From Candidatus Methanoperedens sp. (GTDB lineage: Archaea; Halobacteriota; Methanosarcinia; Methanosarcinales; Methanoperedenaceae), in contig JAQUQX010000017.1 in NCBI GenBank assembly GCA_028715885.1, positions 1 to 34,575 on the forward strand: 34,575 bases of DNA, given 5' to 3'. A program made the translations under genes and the position numbers. Positions 14,863-22,989 of the stretch are shown here, in pieces; within the stretch, counting starts at the first letter, position 1; every line of letters starts with the position of its first letter. The notes under the pieces were generated by a model. That model saw nothing but the letters and a program-made list of their open reading frames with translations, was not told the DNA's origin and did not search any database.

Positions 14863-16685
14863 GTACGGTTGACCTGGTATCATACAGGATATTTGGAAAA
14901 TGGGTTGAGTCAAGAATCTGGGAATATCTTGAGCTCTCGCATAAACTGGTTCAGGCTCGCATAGGAGTCCCATTAGAGGTCTATATTTCAAGGGCATATT
15001 TTGTATCAATACTTGCGTCGCTGCCTCTGGGCATGGGGGTGTATATGCTCATGCAGGACTATTTCAACCTGCTTCTCGGGAGCTACTCTTTCTTGATAAT
15101 ACCTTTTTTGTCGTTTTTATTTGGTTACATGTTTTTTAGCGTTTTTTTGGCTTACCCTTCAATTACAGCCAGGCTCCGGGGACGCAAGATAGATATTGTT
15201 ATGCCTCACACAGTTGCGCTTATGCATGCTTTAAGCAAGGGGAGCAGCAATATTATAAATTTTTTTGAAATCATCGGCAATAATAAGGAGATATACGGAG
15301 AGGTTTCGGCTGAGGTCAAAGGCGCGCTTATAGAAACAAAAATCTTTCACAAAGACCTCAAAACTGCCCTGAAAAACATGGCTGAAGACACGCCGTCTGA
15401 GAGTTTTAAGAATTTCATTGAAAGCCTTTCAACTATAATTACAAGCGGAAGCGACATCGTAGCATTTTTCCTTGCAAAATCCGAGCAATACAGGGTGAAG
15501 GCGCTTAATGAGAACAAGGCGTTCATGGATACCCTGGGTTTACTCTCAGAAGTGTATGTTATATGTTTTGTGGCTGGTCCTCTGTTTATTATTGTTCTTC
15601 TTGTGGTGCTGGGATTGGTTGGCGGTACAAAATATTTTCTTCTTTTGATGATAGTTTATATCTGGATTCCAGGCGGTTCGCTACTTTTTTTGGTTTTATT
15701 AGACACGCTGGCAGAAGGTGCGGGTTCGGGATTCATTAAAATTAAAGAAAGCTCAAAAGAAGGCGAAAACCTCCTTATCCAGAAGGGAATAATGCGGATG
15801 CAGATTTACGGGTTCTTCAAACATCCATTGAAAAAATTGGTTGAAGTGCCGGAAAAAGTGTTATATTTTTCGATACCGATTGCTTTGATATTTTTTATCT
15901 TAACAACCTATGGTTATTATAACCTTGAGTATAATGAAATGATTTATAAAATTGACGACTACATTATTTTTGCAGTCCTCATTGCTCTTATTCCTTACTC
16001 GTTGTTTGTGGAAGCGCATTTCAGGAGAATTAATCAGATTTCCAGGGAGTTTCCTGAATTTCTAAACAGGCTGGTCAGTCTTCATGAATCGGGTCTGACA
16101 CTTGCAGCATCTATTAAACGGCTCACCACATCCAAACTCGGTGTGTTGACATCCGAGATAAATAAAATAAACACCGACATTGAGTTAAAAGGTAACTTTG
16201 CGGAGGCTTTCCAGGATTTCGGGAAGCGCGTAAATACTGTTGCTGTACAGAGGTTTGTTATTCTTATTGAGAACGCTATACGGATGACGGGCAACATTAA
16301 AGACACACTTGCAATAGCGGCTTCTGATGCTACAACAGCAAGGGCGCTCGAAGAGGAGAGAATGAGTTCAACAAAGATGAATGTAGTTGTAATATATATA
16401 TCGTTTTTTGTTTTTCTTTATGTGGCATGGTCATTGGTCACCGGTTTTTTCCCCCAGCTGCCTGAGGTCCCAATAGCAAGTCTCGAAAATATTGCGGGTG
16501 AGGGGATTGCTTTTTCCGGCATTGATAAGCCGCTGTACGTTAGGCTTTTTTTCCATGCCTCTGTTTTTGGGTTTTTTTCCGGTCTTGTTGCAGGACAGAT
16601 GGGTGAAGGTGATGCAAGGCTGGGGTTAAAACACGGTATAATAATGACGGCAATAGCGTATCTCCTCTTTGCGTTTATCACGTAA
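14853..16685 (+). CDS. Filament platform membrane protein (ArlJ/TadC family)
   Basis: 610 residues, the polytopic membrane partner of the ATPase encoded just upstream. It holds two type II secretion F-type halves: a first cytoplasmic domain at about 110-220 (MPHTVALMHALSKGSSN) and a second at about 395-500 (FPEFLNRLVSLHESGLTLAASI), each followed by transmembrane helices. About eight to nine hydrophobic segments are seen, including a C-terminal pair (residues ~560-610). The ATG at 14853 lies inside the last codons of the ATPase gene, so the two are translationally coupled. The gene is convergent with the pilin gene downstream, with 21 bases between them. The length and two-domain layout fit archaeal ArlJ/pilus platform proteins. 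Confidence 0.9.
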   Translation: MGISTVDLVSYRIFGKWVESRIWEYLELSHKLVQARIGVPLEVYISRAYFVSILASLPLGMGVYMLMQDYFNLLLGSYSFLIIPFLSFLFGYMFFSVFLAYPSITARLRGRKIDIVMPHTVALMHALSKGSSNIINFFEIIGNNKEIYGEVSAEVKGALIETKIFHKDLKTALKNMAEDTPSESFKNFIESLSTIITSGSDIVAFFLAKSEQYRVKALNENKAFMDTLGLLSEVYVICFVAGPLFIIVLLVVLGLVGGTKYFLLLMIVYIWIPGGSLLFLVLLDTLAEGAGSGFIKIKESSKEGENLLIQKGIMRMQIYGFFKHPLKKLVEVPEKVLYFSIPIALIFFILTTYGYYNLEYNEMIYKIDDYIIFAVLIALIPYSLFVEAHFRRINQISREFPEFLNRLVSLHESGLTLAASIKRLTTSKLGVLTSEINKINTDIELKGNFAEAFQDFGKRVNTVAVQRFVILIENAIRMTGNIKDTLAIAASDATTARALEEERMSSTKMNVVVIYISFFVFLYVAWSLVTGFFPQLPEVPIASLENIAGEGIAFSGIDKPLYVRLFFHASVFGFFSGLVAGQMGEGDARLGLKHGIIMTAIAYLLFAFIT

Positions 16686-16706
16686 GGATTGGTTATGTTC
16701 TTCACA

Positions 16707-17135
16707 CTATATTTGCCTGTTATACAGTACCTTCTTTGAGCCGTCTTTGTATGTTGCGACGATTATTATCCTCGATAGGTTGCTACTGCTGCTGGTATTA
16801 ATTTCTATATTGTCCCCGACATTAGCATAAGTTATGTTTGTGTAATTTACGTATAACCCCTGGCTCCAGTTTTGATATGAGATATTCAGTAATGGTATGG
16901 GCGCCGAGCTTGGCGGGTCTATAGACGTTATCACTGTTGTGATATTAGTTCCAATACGTTCAATATCCAGACCGACAGTCGTGGGCGTGGTGGGAGCCCT
17001 TATCCCGGAACTCCACGAAGCAACGATAGCAGCCATTATCACTGTTATTGCCACCATCAGGATAACGCCAACAACTGGAGATACGCCAGCATCATTTTTA
17101 TCAGGTCCCCCCTGTTTCTTATCCCTGTTATTCAT
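16707..17135 (-). CDS. Archaeal type IV pilin
   Basis: 142 residues with the archaeal type IV pilin N-terminal domain: a short charged leader (NNRDKKQGGPDKNDAG) followed by VSPVVGVILMVAITVIMAAI, the hydrophobic assembly helix. The prepilin peptidase would cut just before this helix. The rest is a small beta-rich head with many N-glycosylation sequons (NIT, NTS, NLS) and a C-terminal YKDGSKKVLY. The start at 17135 is chosen for GGTG seven bases upstream; a GTG at 17159 is possible. The helix and the tail are nearly identical to the pilin at 17748-18209, so these are duplicates. No prepilin peptidase gene is seen in the window. Confidence 0.9.
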   Translation of the reverse strand: MNNRDKKQGGPDKNDAGVSPVVGVILMVAITVIMAAIVASWSSGIRAPTTPTTVGLDIERIGTNITTVITSIDPPSSAPIPLLNISYQNWSQGLYVNYTNITYANVGDNIEINTSSSSNLSRIIIVATYKDGSKKVLYNRQI

Positions 17136-17199
17136 AACTAAACACCATTTATTAATCACTAGATAATATTATTAGTGAATATAACATACTCGGTACTGT

Positions 17200-17667
17200 T
17201 TATATTTTTCCACTAAATATTTTTATTGTTTTCGTATCATTGATCGCAGCCGTGATTTCAACATATTCATCGTAACCTGAAACAGGAACAATACCGTATT
17301 CTCCCGCATCCCGCAGCGGTTCAAATGGACTGGCGGAACTGTTGATAACTCCCCTTCCCCTTGTTGTGGCGTATGTTAGATGCCTGATTGTTGTACCACT
17401 TTCCATATATATTATCATAACTTCGACCTCGTTCTCGTTCAGTCTTGTCAATGAGACTTCTATCTTCTGCTGAACTGCTGGAGGTTTTACTCCTGTTGCC
17501 CAATTTAGTACAAACACTGCAAGCATAACGCAGATTGCAGTTAAGATAATCACTCCGGTTGTGGGACGGAAATAGTTTTCCGAATATTTTGCAAGGGTCT
17601 GTTCAAACCTGCGTTTTGCAAGCCTGAAGCCTGTATCCTTGGCTGTGGGCTTTTTTGCCGTAACCAT
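17200..17667 (-). CDS. Pilin-like single-pass membrane protein
   Basis: 155 residues from the ATG at 17667 (a TTG at 17691 is an alternative). A basic N-terminus of about 35 residues leads to one hydrophobic helix (TTGVIILTAICVMLAVFVLN), then a beta-rich C-terminal domain with one or two sequons. The plan is that of a pilin or a pilus accessory subunit, but it does not have the VSPVVG start of the two flanking pilins. It lies between them on the same strand with gaps of 64 and 80 bases, so it may be a minor pilin or tip protein. I do not recognise a specific family. Confidence 0.65.
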   Translation of the reverse strand: MVTAKKPTAKDTGFRLAKRRFEQTLAKYSENYFRPTTGVIILTAICVMLAVFVLNWATGVKPPAVQQKIEVSLTRLNENEVEVMIIYMESGTTIRHLTYATTRGRGVINSSASPFEPLRDAGEYGIVPVSGYDEYVEITAAINDTKTIKIFSGKI

Positions 17668-17747
17668 ACCTCTACGCAGGATTAATAGCAAACAGTGAAC
17701 ACTTTTTACGCATCAAGGATGTGCAAAAGTACGATGAGAAATGCGTT

Positions 17748-18209
17748 CTAGGTCGCCTGAGAGTACAGCACTTTCTTTGAGCCATCTTTATACGTTGCCG
17801 TAAGGATTAACAGTCTCGGCGTGGTACCGTTTGTAACTATGGTGTTTGAATTTCCAACATCGGCATTGGTAAAAAGTCCTGAACTATTTGTGTAAACACC
17901 TGAATTAGAGAGAAGATACACATATTCAGTAGTGGAATTCTGATACGTGAAATTTATGGATGGTATGGGCGCTGCGCTGGGGGGGTCTATGGAGGTTATA
18001 ACTATGGTAATATTCTGAGTATTGCGTTCAATGTCCATTCCTACGGTCGTTGGCGTGGTCGGCGCCTTAATTCCTGAACTCCATGAAGCTACAATGGCAG
18101 CCATAATTACAGTTATTGCAACCATCAGTATGACTCCCACAACAGCGGATACAGCTATCTCATCTTCAGTTATTTTTTTATTGAATGCCATCTTATTTTT
18201 CGACCGCAT
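17748..18209 (-). CDS. Archaeal type IV pilin (paralogue)
   Basis: 153 residues. The leader (KMAFNKKITEDEI) precedes AVSAVVGVILMVAITVIMAA, the type IV pilin assembly helix, and SSGIKAPTTPTTVGMDIERN matches the other pilin almost residue for residue. The head domain differs more, with Ser/Asn/Thr-rich loops and many sequons, and ends in TATYKDGSKKVLYSQAT. AGGATGA stands before the ATG. TATA-like elements upstream (18243-18253) fit a strong promoter. The pattern of conserved core and variable loop region between the two copies suggests duplication followed by divergence of the exposed face. Confidence 0.92.
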   Translation of the reverse strand: MRSKNKMAFNKKITEDEIAVSAVVGVILMVAITVIMAAIVASWSSGIKAPTTPTTVGMDIERNTQNITIVITSIDPPSAAPIPSINFTYQNSTTEYVYLLSNSGVYTNSSGLFTNADVGNSNTIVTNGTTPRLLILTATYKDGSKKVLYSQAT

Positions 18210-18240
18210 ATTTTTTCATCCTAAATTATTGCCTGTAACT

Positions 18241-18281
18241 TAATATATTTATACTTTAGTATGACTCAATATATTTATACT
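18241..18281. promoter_or_regulatory. Directly repeated TATA-like element between pilin and adhesin
   Basis: AATATATTTATACT occurs at 18242-18255 and again at 18268-18281, 26 bases apart. The sequence reads as a TATA box on both strands. The left copy is well placed for the pilin gene (start 18209) and the right one could serve the adhesin gene to the right. It is the only notable structure in the 188-base gap. Confidence 0.5.
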
Positions 18282-18397
18282 CTACTATTTTTAAACATCC
18301 AAAAATTATTTACTTAATTAAATTACACCAGAATGATAGATATTCACTGAAAATCAGGATGCAAAAATTTTTACATGATAACATCGTTTGTGATACT

Positions 18398-21300
18398 ATG
18401 AGAAGTGGATTCCTGCAAAATGAGACCGCAGTATCTCCAATTCTCGGCGCTATTCTAATTCTGGCTGTCAGCACTGCTATAATCACGAATATCCAGATAA
18501 ATTTTGTTCCGGTGTGGAACACACAGGAGGAATTAAATCATCTGGAAAAGATGAATGACGATTTCAGGGAACTTAAATCAAGTATAGAGGAGGGGGCTTC
18601 AATTGGTACGCCCTTCGCCTCGCCTCTGAGGATGGGTTTTAAATATACCCCAAAAATCATTGCATATAATCCAAAAGAGAGCGCCCCTGCCACGTTGAGT
18701 ATCCAGGAGGACATGTGGGCTGAAGTACGGTACAATGAGGTGCTGCCAGAGGGTATGAACGATGCCACGACTGTCAAGAACATTAGCACCGCCACAATTA
18801 CCTATTCCCTGCAGGGTACCCGGAACATGAGCTATTTCATCTATGAGTACGGATTGTTAAGACGCAGCGGCTCAAATTACACAAGCAGCGCCCAGACATT
18901 TTTGGTTAATGGCAGCCTGTATCTGCTCAGCGTAAATGCAACAGAGCCGGAAACCACAAGCGGCGTGGAAAGACGGGTGGTAAATATCTATCCCACATCG
19001 CAGGCAAAGAACTCGGTAATTGGAAAAAATGTCTGGCTGATAATGCATACGAGGTATGTTGACTGGTGGACGGACCCAAACAACCCATCAAGCCTGCAGA
19101 ACCAGGGAGCGACAATAAAAAAGAAAGACCTTGCCAACGGAACTATTATTGCGTATTTCAATAGCATCGTGATCAGAATGGGTGAGACGCAGGTCACTTC
19201 TGCTTCTAAAAAACCGCCTTCGCGCTTAACGCCTGCAAGGCTTGTCAGGATAACTCCTCAGGACGTTATGATGCCTGTAATGGGAATAAACAATTTTCAA
19301 GTAGAAGTGCAGGATTTTTATAACAATCCCGTACCGAACGTACCTGTGAATTTCAGTGTCAACAGCACCGGAAAACCCAACAATGCTTATAAGAATGCCA
19401 CCCTGCTTCAGACCTCGGCGATATCAGGTGCTGACGGGAGAGTGAACATACAGATGAGGACGAACGGCTCAGGCATTTATTTTATTGATGCCAATTTTGC
19501 AGGTTATACAACCACTTTCACTTATCCCGCTTCATCGCAGGGGGCGTTCATCTCCCTTGCATATACCGGTTCTGAACCCACATATCCAGTGACGGCTACA
19601 TTAACCGATGGGTTCGGAAATCCTGGAAGTGGAACGATATATTTTTCGACCAGCGAAGGTACGGTAACCCCCCCCCAACAAACCGCGGACGGAAACGGGA
19701 ATGCCGCCACAACATTGAATACCAGTACTGCAACCGGTTTAAAGCTGACAAATGTCCAGACCGATAATGTAACCAATAATTCTGCACGAATAACGTGGGA
19801 CACCACAAATACAATAACAGTCGCGGCTAATCGCACTCCGGGAGGAGTTGTTTTTAATTCCATCGATATTCCCACAAGCGTCAGTAGCAATGGCTGCGTG
19901 CGCTACGGGACAGCGCCGGGAAATTATCCAAATATTAATTGCAGCGCTCCCGGTTCTTCGCACACTGTTACCCTCTCGGGCTTGCTGCCATATACGGTTT
20001 ACTATTTCATAGTGAACAGCAGCCGCACGGGCGGGGCGAGCGTGAACAGCAGTGAGTATATGTTTGTCACCGAACCTACTGTGGATATCATTCCACCGGC
20101 AAGCGTAACAAATCTCATCAATGTTACCTATGAGCCGCTATACATCAGGTGGACATGGACTGACCCTGCAGATTCGGACTTTGACCATGTAAATGTGTAC
20201 ATCGACGGCGTATCCAATGGCACTGTTGCCAGGGGCGTACAGTCCTTCAATTCCAGCTACTTCAGACCTGATTCAACGCACACAATAAGTACGCACACCG
20301 TGGATACCTCTGGAAATGTGAATGCTACATGGGTGAACTGGACTGCTACTACCCCCTCATTATTCACCTACCTGATTGGTTTCCTGAATACTACAGGCAC
20401 CGTGACCAATTTCCCTGCGGCACAGAATGCCAGCGACAGAGGGAACTCTGCTTTGTTTAATGAGTCTATTAGCGGGGGAACGGCAGAATCGAATAACTAC
20501 ACCAATGTTACAGACTACACCGCTGCAAACGGTACTGTAACAAACTTTGCAAATATGCAGAGCGCTATAGACGGGGGAGCATATGCGACGTTAAACGAGA
20601 GTGCAGTTGTCGACATATACGCGCGTTACAATTGGTCTTTCACTCCTCCAATCGTCAATAACGGGTCGTGGACATTTTCTTATACTTATACTACAGCTAC
20701 TGGAAATACTATTGTGAAAGGAGGGAGCAACATCACTGATGGTGTTCCTCCTGGTTCGCTTTTTGCCAGCCTTTCCGCCACAACAAATAGTGATAGGAAT
20801 GTAATAACTTCATGGCGCTCGCCTAACTTCACCTGGACAAATGGAACGCCAACGTCAGCCACTCTAAACTTCAGCTTCAGGGTTACGCAGCTCACTCTGG
20901 CATTAACTACTGCTACTTCTGCGGTATTTCTTATAGATCCGAATGGAGTTCAAAAACAGATAAACCAATCAACAACGTACACCGCACAAGGTGTTTGGGG
21001 CAATTTTTCTAATAGTTCTATCGTTTTATCAGATTTCAGCGCATCAGGAAATTACAGCATTCTGTTAAATGCAACTCTATTCACAACCAACAATGGCGCC
21101 GTAGTCAACGTAAGCTGGGACAATCCAACCATCACGCTCAATCGCACTTTATACTCACTTAACATAACCACGAACACAACATCGGTTCCTGTCGATACAA
21201 ATTACTACCTTGAAATAAACTACAGCCGCGATGCCAATGAGGCGGGTTATGACGTTTATGTTTTCAATGGCACTGCATGGAATAACAGGGGCAGCCTGAC

Positions 21301-21796
21301 CTCTCTTTCGTGGGCAGTGTCCAATATCACGTTAAACGTGGGCGAATATAATTCAGGAACCCCGAGAATCAGGTATATCGACCAGACGCCAACGGGCTCA
21401 ACTCAGGGCAACCTCTACATCGATTACCAGCGCATCCACGGCTATACTCCCGCGATTCCGGCAGCTTACCGGCTGGATGTCACTACCAATACCACTTCTA
21501 TACCCGATGCAAGCACACAGGTGCTTCAGCTCAGATACAATGTTTCCAGCGACAATTTCACGCTGCAAGTCTGGAACGGCTCGGCATGGGACTACAGAAC
21601 AACGCTTAACGATACTGTCATGTCATACCGCAACATCACACTGCTCTCTGGTGATTTGCAGCCTGATGGAGCTTTTACGGGCGGGATTGTGGACTTGAAC
21701 AAATATTATGTGTCTGTTCGGTATGTGGGCATTACCGCAAGCCCCACACAGCAGGGCAAATTGTATCTGGATTACCAGCGGGTGTACTCAAGCTGA
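18398..21796 (+). CDS. Giant adhesin with type IV pilin-like N-terminus
   Basis: 1132 residues. The N-terminus (MRSGFLQNETAVSPILGAIL) has a prepilin-type signal: short charged leader, AVSPILG and one hydrophobic helix. It is followed by a ~240-residue beta-rich region resembling archaeal pilin/DUF-type surface domains. Next come Ig-like units of the Big_1/invasin kind (about residues 280-445; VPNVPVNFSVN and GADGRVNIQM), two fibronectin type III-like domains (about 450-650; NSARITWDTT, YIRWTWTDPADSDFDH), a short duplicated TNF/ALFNE-type unit (~665-735), and two C-terminal copies of a ~105-residue domain each ending in YIDYQR or YLDYQR. Sequons are very numerous. ATG 18398 is chosen over 18359, which has no spaced ribosome site. 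A C9 tract lies inside the Ig-like part. It is probably incorporated in, or displayed on, the pili. Confidence 0.8.
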   Translation: MRSGFLQNETAVSPILGAILILAVSTAIITNIQINFVPVWNTQEELNHLEKMNDDFRELKSSIEEGASIGTPFASPLRMGFKYTPKIIAYNPKESAPATLSIQEDMWAEVRYNEVLPEGMNDATTVKNISTATITYSLQGTRNMSYFIYEYGLLRRSGSNYTSSAQTFLVNGSLYLLSVNATEPETTSGVERRVVNIYPTSQAKNSVIGKNVWLIMHTRYVDWWTDPNNPSSLQNQGATIKKKDLANGTIIAYFNSIVIRMGETQVTSASKKPPSRLTPARLVRITPQDVMMPVMGINNFQVEVQDFYNNPVPNVPVNFSVNSTGKPNNAYKNATLLQTSAISGADGRVNIQMRTNGSGIYFIDANFAGYTTTFTYPASSQGAFISLAYTGSEPTYPVTATLTDGFGNPGSGTIYFSTSEGTVTPPQQTADGNGNAATTLNTSTATGLKLTNVQTDNVTNNSARITWDTTNTITVAANRTPGGVVFNSIDIPTSVSSNGCVRYGTAPGNYPNINCSAPGSSHTVTLSGLLPYTVYYFIVNSSRTGGASVNSSEYMFVTEPTVDIIPPASVTNLINVTYEPLYIRWTWTDPADSDFDHVNVYIDGVSNGTVARGVQSFNSSYFRPDSTHTISTHTVDTSGNVNATWVNWTATTPSLFTYLIGFLNTTGTVTNFPAAQNASDRGNSALFNESISGGTAESNNYTNVTDYTAANGTVTNFANMQSAIDGGAYATLNESAVVDIYARYNWSFTPPIVNNGSWTFSYTYTTATGNTIVKGGSNITDGVPPGSLFASLSATTNSDRNVITSWRSPNFTWTNGTPTSATLNFSFRVTQLTLALTTATSAVFLIDPNGVQKQINQSTTYTAQGVWGNFSNSSIVLSDFSASGNYSILLNATLFTTNNGAVVNVSWDNPTITLNRTLYSLNITTNTTSVPVDTNYYLEINYSRDANEAGYDVYVFNGTAWNNRGSLTSLSWAVSNITLNVGEYNSGTPRIRYIDQTPTGSTQGNLYIDYQRIHGYTPAIPAAYRLDVTTNTTSIPDASTQVLQLRYNVSSDNFTLQVWNGSAWDYRTTLNDTVMSYRNITLLSGDLQPDGAFTGGIVDLNKYYVSVRYVGITASPTQQGKLYLDYQRVYSS
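19668..19676 (+). repeat. C9 homopolymer within the adhesin gene
   Basis: Nine consecutive C residues encode Thr-Pro-Pro in the Ig-like part of the adhesin. Such tracts slip during replication. A change of one base would truncate the protein after about 430 residues, so the tract could switch the adhesin on and off. The frame is intact in this copy. Confidence 0.6.
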
Positions 21797-21803
21797 TTAA
21801 TAA

Positions 21804-21888
21804 GGGGCAACCCCGTACAACCAGAAAACGCTGCGGGTGGAATATCTAACACCCGAAAAATATAAATACTATAAATGTATAAACTATT
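21804..21888 (+). promoter_or_regulatory. Two short hairpins and TATA-rich promoter before the first KaiC-like gene
   Basis: GGGG-CAA-CCCC (21804-21814) directly follows the adhesin stop and may terminate it. CGGGTG (21834-21839) pairs with CACCCG (21850-21855). These are followed by an A/T-rich stretch with several TATA-like words (AAATATAAATACTATAAATG, 21857-21878), 35-60 bases before the KaiC-like start at 21915. Confidence 0.4.
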
Positions 21889-21905
21889 ATTGAGAGTATA
21901 ATACC
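21889..21905 (+). promoter_or_regulatory. Repeated 17-base box, copy 1
   Basis: ATTGAGAGTATAATACC lies 10 bases before the first KaiC-like gene. It matches copy 3 (26052-26068) at 15 of 17 positions and copy 2 (22886-22902) at 14 of 17. The role is unknown; it may be a shared promoter or leader element. Confidence 0.4.
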
Positions 21906-21914
21906 GGAAAGATT

Positions 21915-22799
21915 ATGATGGCAAATAATATAGGAACCGTACAGACTCTGGTTAAACTGGACCGGGTACCTACGGGTATCTCATCTTTTGACCCTATAAT
22001 ACGCGGCGGTTTCCCTTCGGGTTCCCTGGTATTGCTGGTTGGAGAGGCGGGGTCGGGCAAGACTGAATTTGCCTATTCTTCAATGGGCATGCTCTCTTTA
22101 ATGAGAGGCGAGCCTGAGAAATACAAAGCCGTGAAAGAACAACTGCAAGGTCTATTGTTGAAAGAGGAGAGCCTGAAGCTCCCCGATAACATTTGCTACG
22201 TATCATTCGCGCGCTCAAAGGAAAGTATCATCAAGGAGCTTGAACGTGCTTATCCGCCTGAGTTTGCAAGAAGCCTTTCCACCAGCATGGTTTTCAAAGA
22301 TTTAAGTTCAATGCCTGTTGTATATTCTAAAGAATGGCAGAGCATGAAAACGCTGGGAAGCGCGGAGATAGAGAAAGAGATTTTCAAGGAGTTTGTTTCG
22401 ATACTGGATTCCCAGGCGCCCAACAGCATTGTTATTATCGATTCCCTGAACCATCTCGTAAATCTATGTAAAAAATTCATGGACTGGACTGAGATTATCT
22501 CCTTTGTCAAAGACCTCCAGAGGCAAGCCAAGAAATGGGACGGGGTAGTGTATCTGCTTCTTGGCAGGGGAGTAATGGAGAGCATGAAGGAAGAGGAGGT
22601 AATGGGTATGGTTGATGGGGTGCTGGTATTTGAGTGGGTGCAGGAAGGCTTCTTGAGACAGCAGGCGATGTACATGAAAAAATTCAGGGGGCTTATGCCG
22701 CTCATATCCAGGGACAATATAGCAAGGTTCGATACCCTTGTGACAAGCGCCGACGGTTTTGTGGTGACAAATGTAAAGCGCATCTCAGGGCGCAGGTAA
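21915..22799 (+). CDS. KaiC-like RecA-superfamily ATPase
   Basis: 294 residues, a single RecA/KaiC-type domain. It begins VPTGISSFDPIIRGGFPSGS, the usual entrance to KaiC-like folds, then Walker A GEAGSGKT (43-50) and Walker B SIVIIDSLNHL (171-181). An inserted charged segment at about 65-90 interrupts the usual spacing. It is in the same superfamily as ArlH, the archaellum regulator ATPase. Its place after the filament locus allows an ArlH-like role, but the sequence is not close enough to name it so. It is followed, after 190 bases, by two histidine kinases. Promoter elements stand upstream. The cellular role is an inference. Confidence 0.82.
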   Translation: MMANNIGTVQTLVKLDRVPTGISSFDPIIRGGFPSGSLVLLVGEAGSGKTEFAYSSMGMLSLMRGEPEKYKAVKEQLQGLLLKEESLKLPDNICYVSFARSKESIIKELERAYPPEFARSLSTSMVFKDLSSMPVVYSKEWQSMKTLGSAEIEKEIFKEFVSILDSQAPNSIVIIDSLNHLVNLCKKFMDWTEIISFVKDLQRQAKKWDGVVYLLLGRGVMESMKEEEVMGMVDGVLVFEWVQEGFLRQQAMYMKKFRGLMPLISRDNIARFDTLVTSADGFVVTNVKRISGRR

Positions 22800-22885
22800 G
22801 TTTAAGGTTAAGCAGGCTGTTTTTTCTGCTGTTCATTTTAAAACTACAAAAATATAAGTCATATGAGTGCTAATATTCTGCAGTG

Positions 22886-22902
22886 ATAGAGGGAATAATA
22901 CC
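22886..22902 (+). promoter_or_regulatory. Repeated 17-base box, copy 2
   Basis: ATAGAGGGAATAATACC differs from copy 1 at three positions. It contains AGAGGG, which could also serve as ribosome site for the mini-ORF at 22904, so part of the similarity may have that cause. A TATA-like AAAAATATAAG lies about 40 bases upstream. Confidence 0.35.
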
Positions 22903-22903
22903 C

Positions 22904-22984
22904 ATGCGGGAATCTCTGTGGATAAGGGGAAATATGAACTCAATTCTTAAAGTGTTGCTACTAAAACAGAAAAAGAAGGAATAA
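22904..22984 (+). CDS. Possible 26-residue leader peptide
   Basis: An ATG with AGAGGGA about ten bases upstream opens a 26-codon frame (MRESLWIRGNMNSILKVLLL, then a Lys-rich end) that stops 5 bases before the ATG of the first histidine kinase. Its last codons contain the AAGGA used by the kinase gene. It may be translated and coupled to the kinase, but frames of this length arise by chance. No family is recognised. Confidence 0.25.
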   Translation: MRESLWIRGNMNSILKVLLLKQKKKE

Positions 22985-22989
22985 GTGCT

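Noticed and set aside
21915-22799. Naming the first KaiC-like ATPase ArlH
   Set aside because: Superfamily and position fit, but the opening sequence and the inserted charged segment are not typical of ArlH and other arl genes are lacking.
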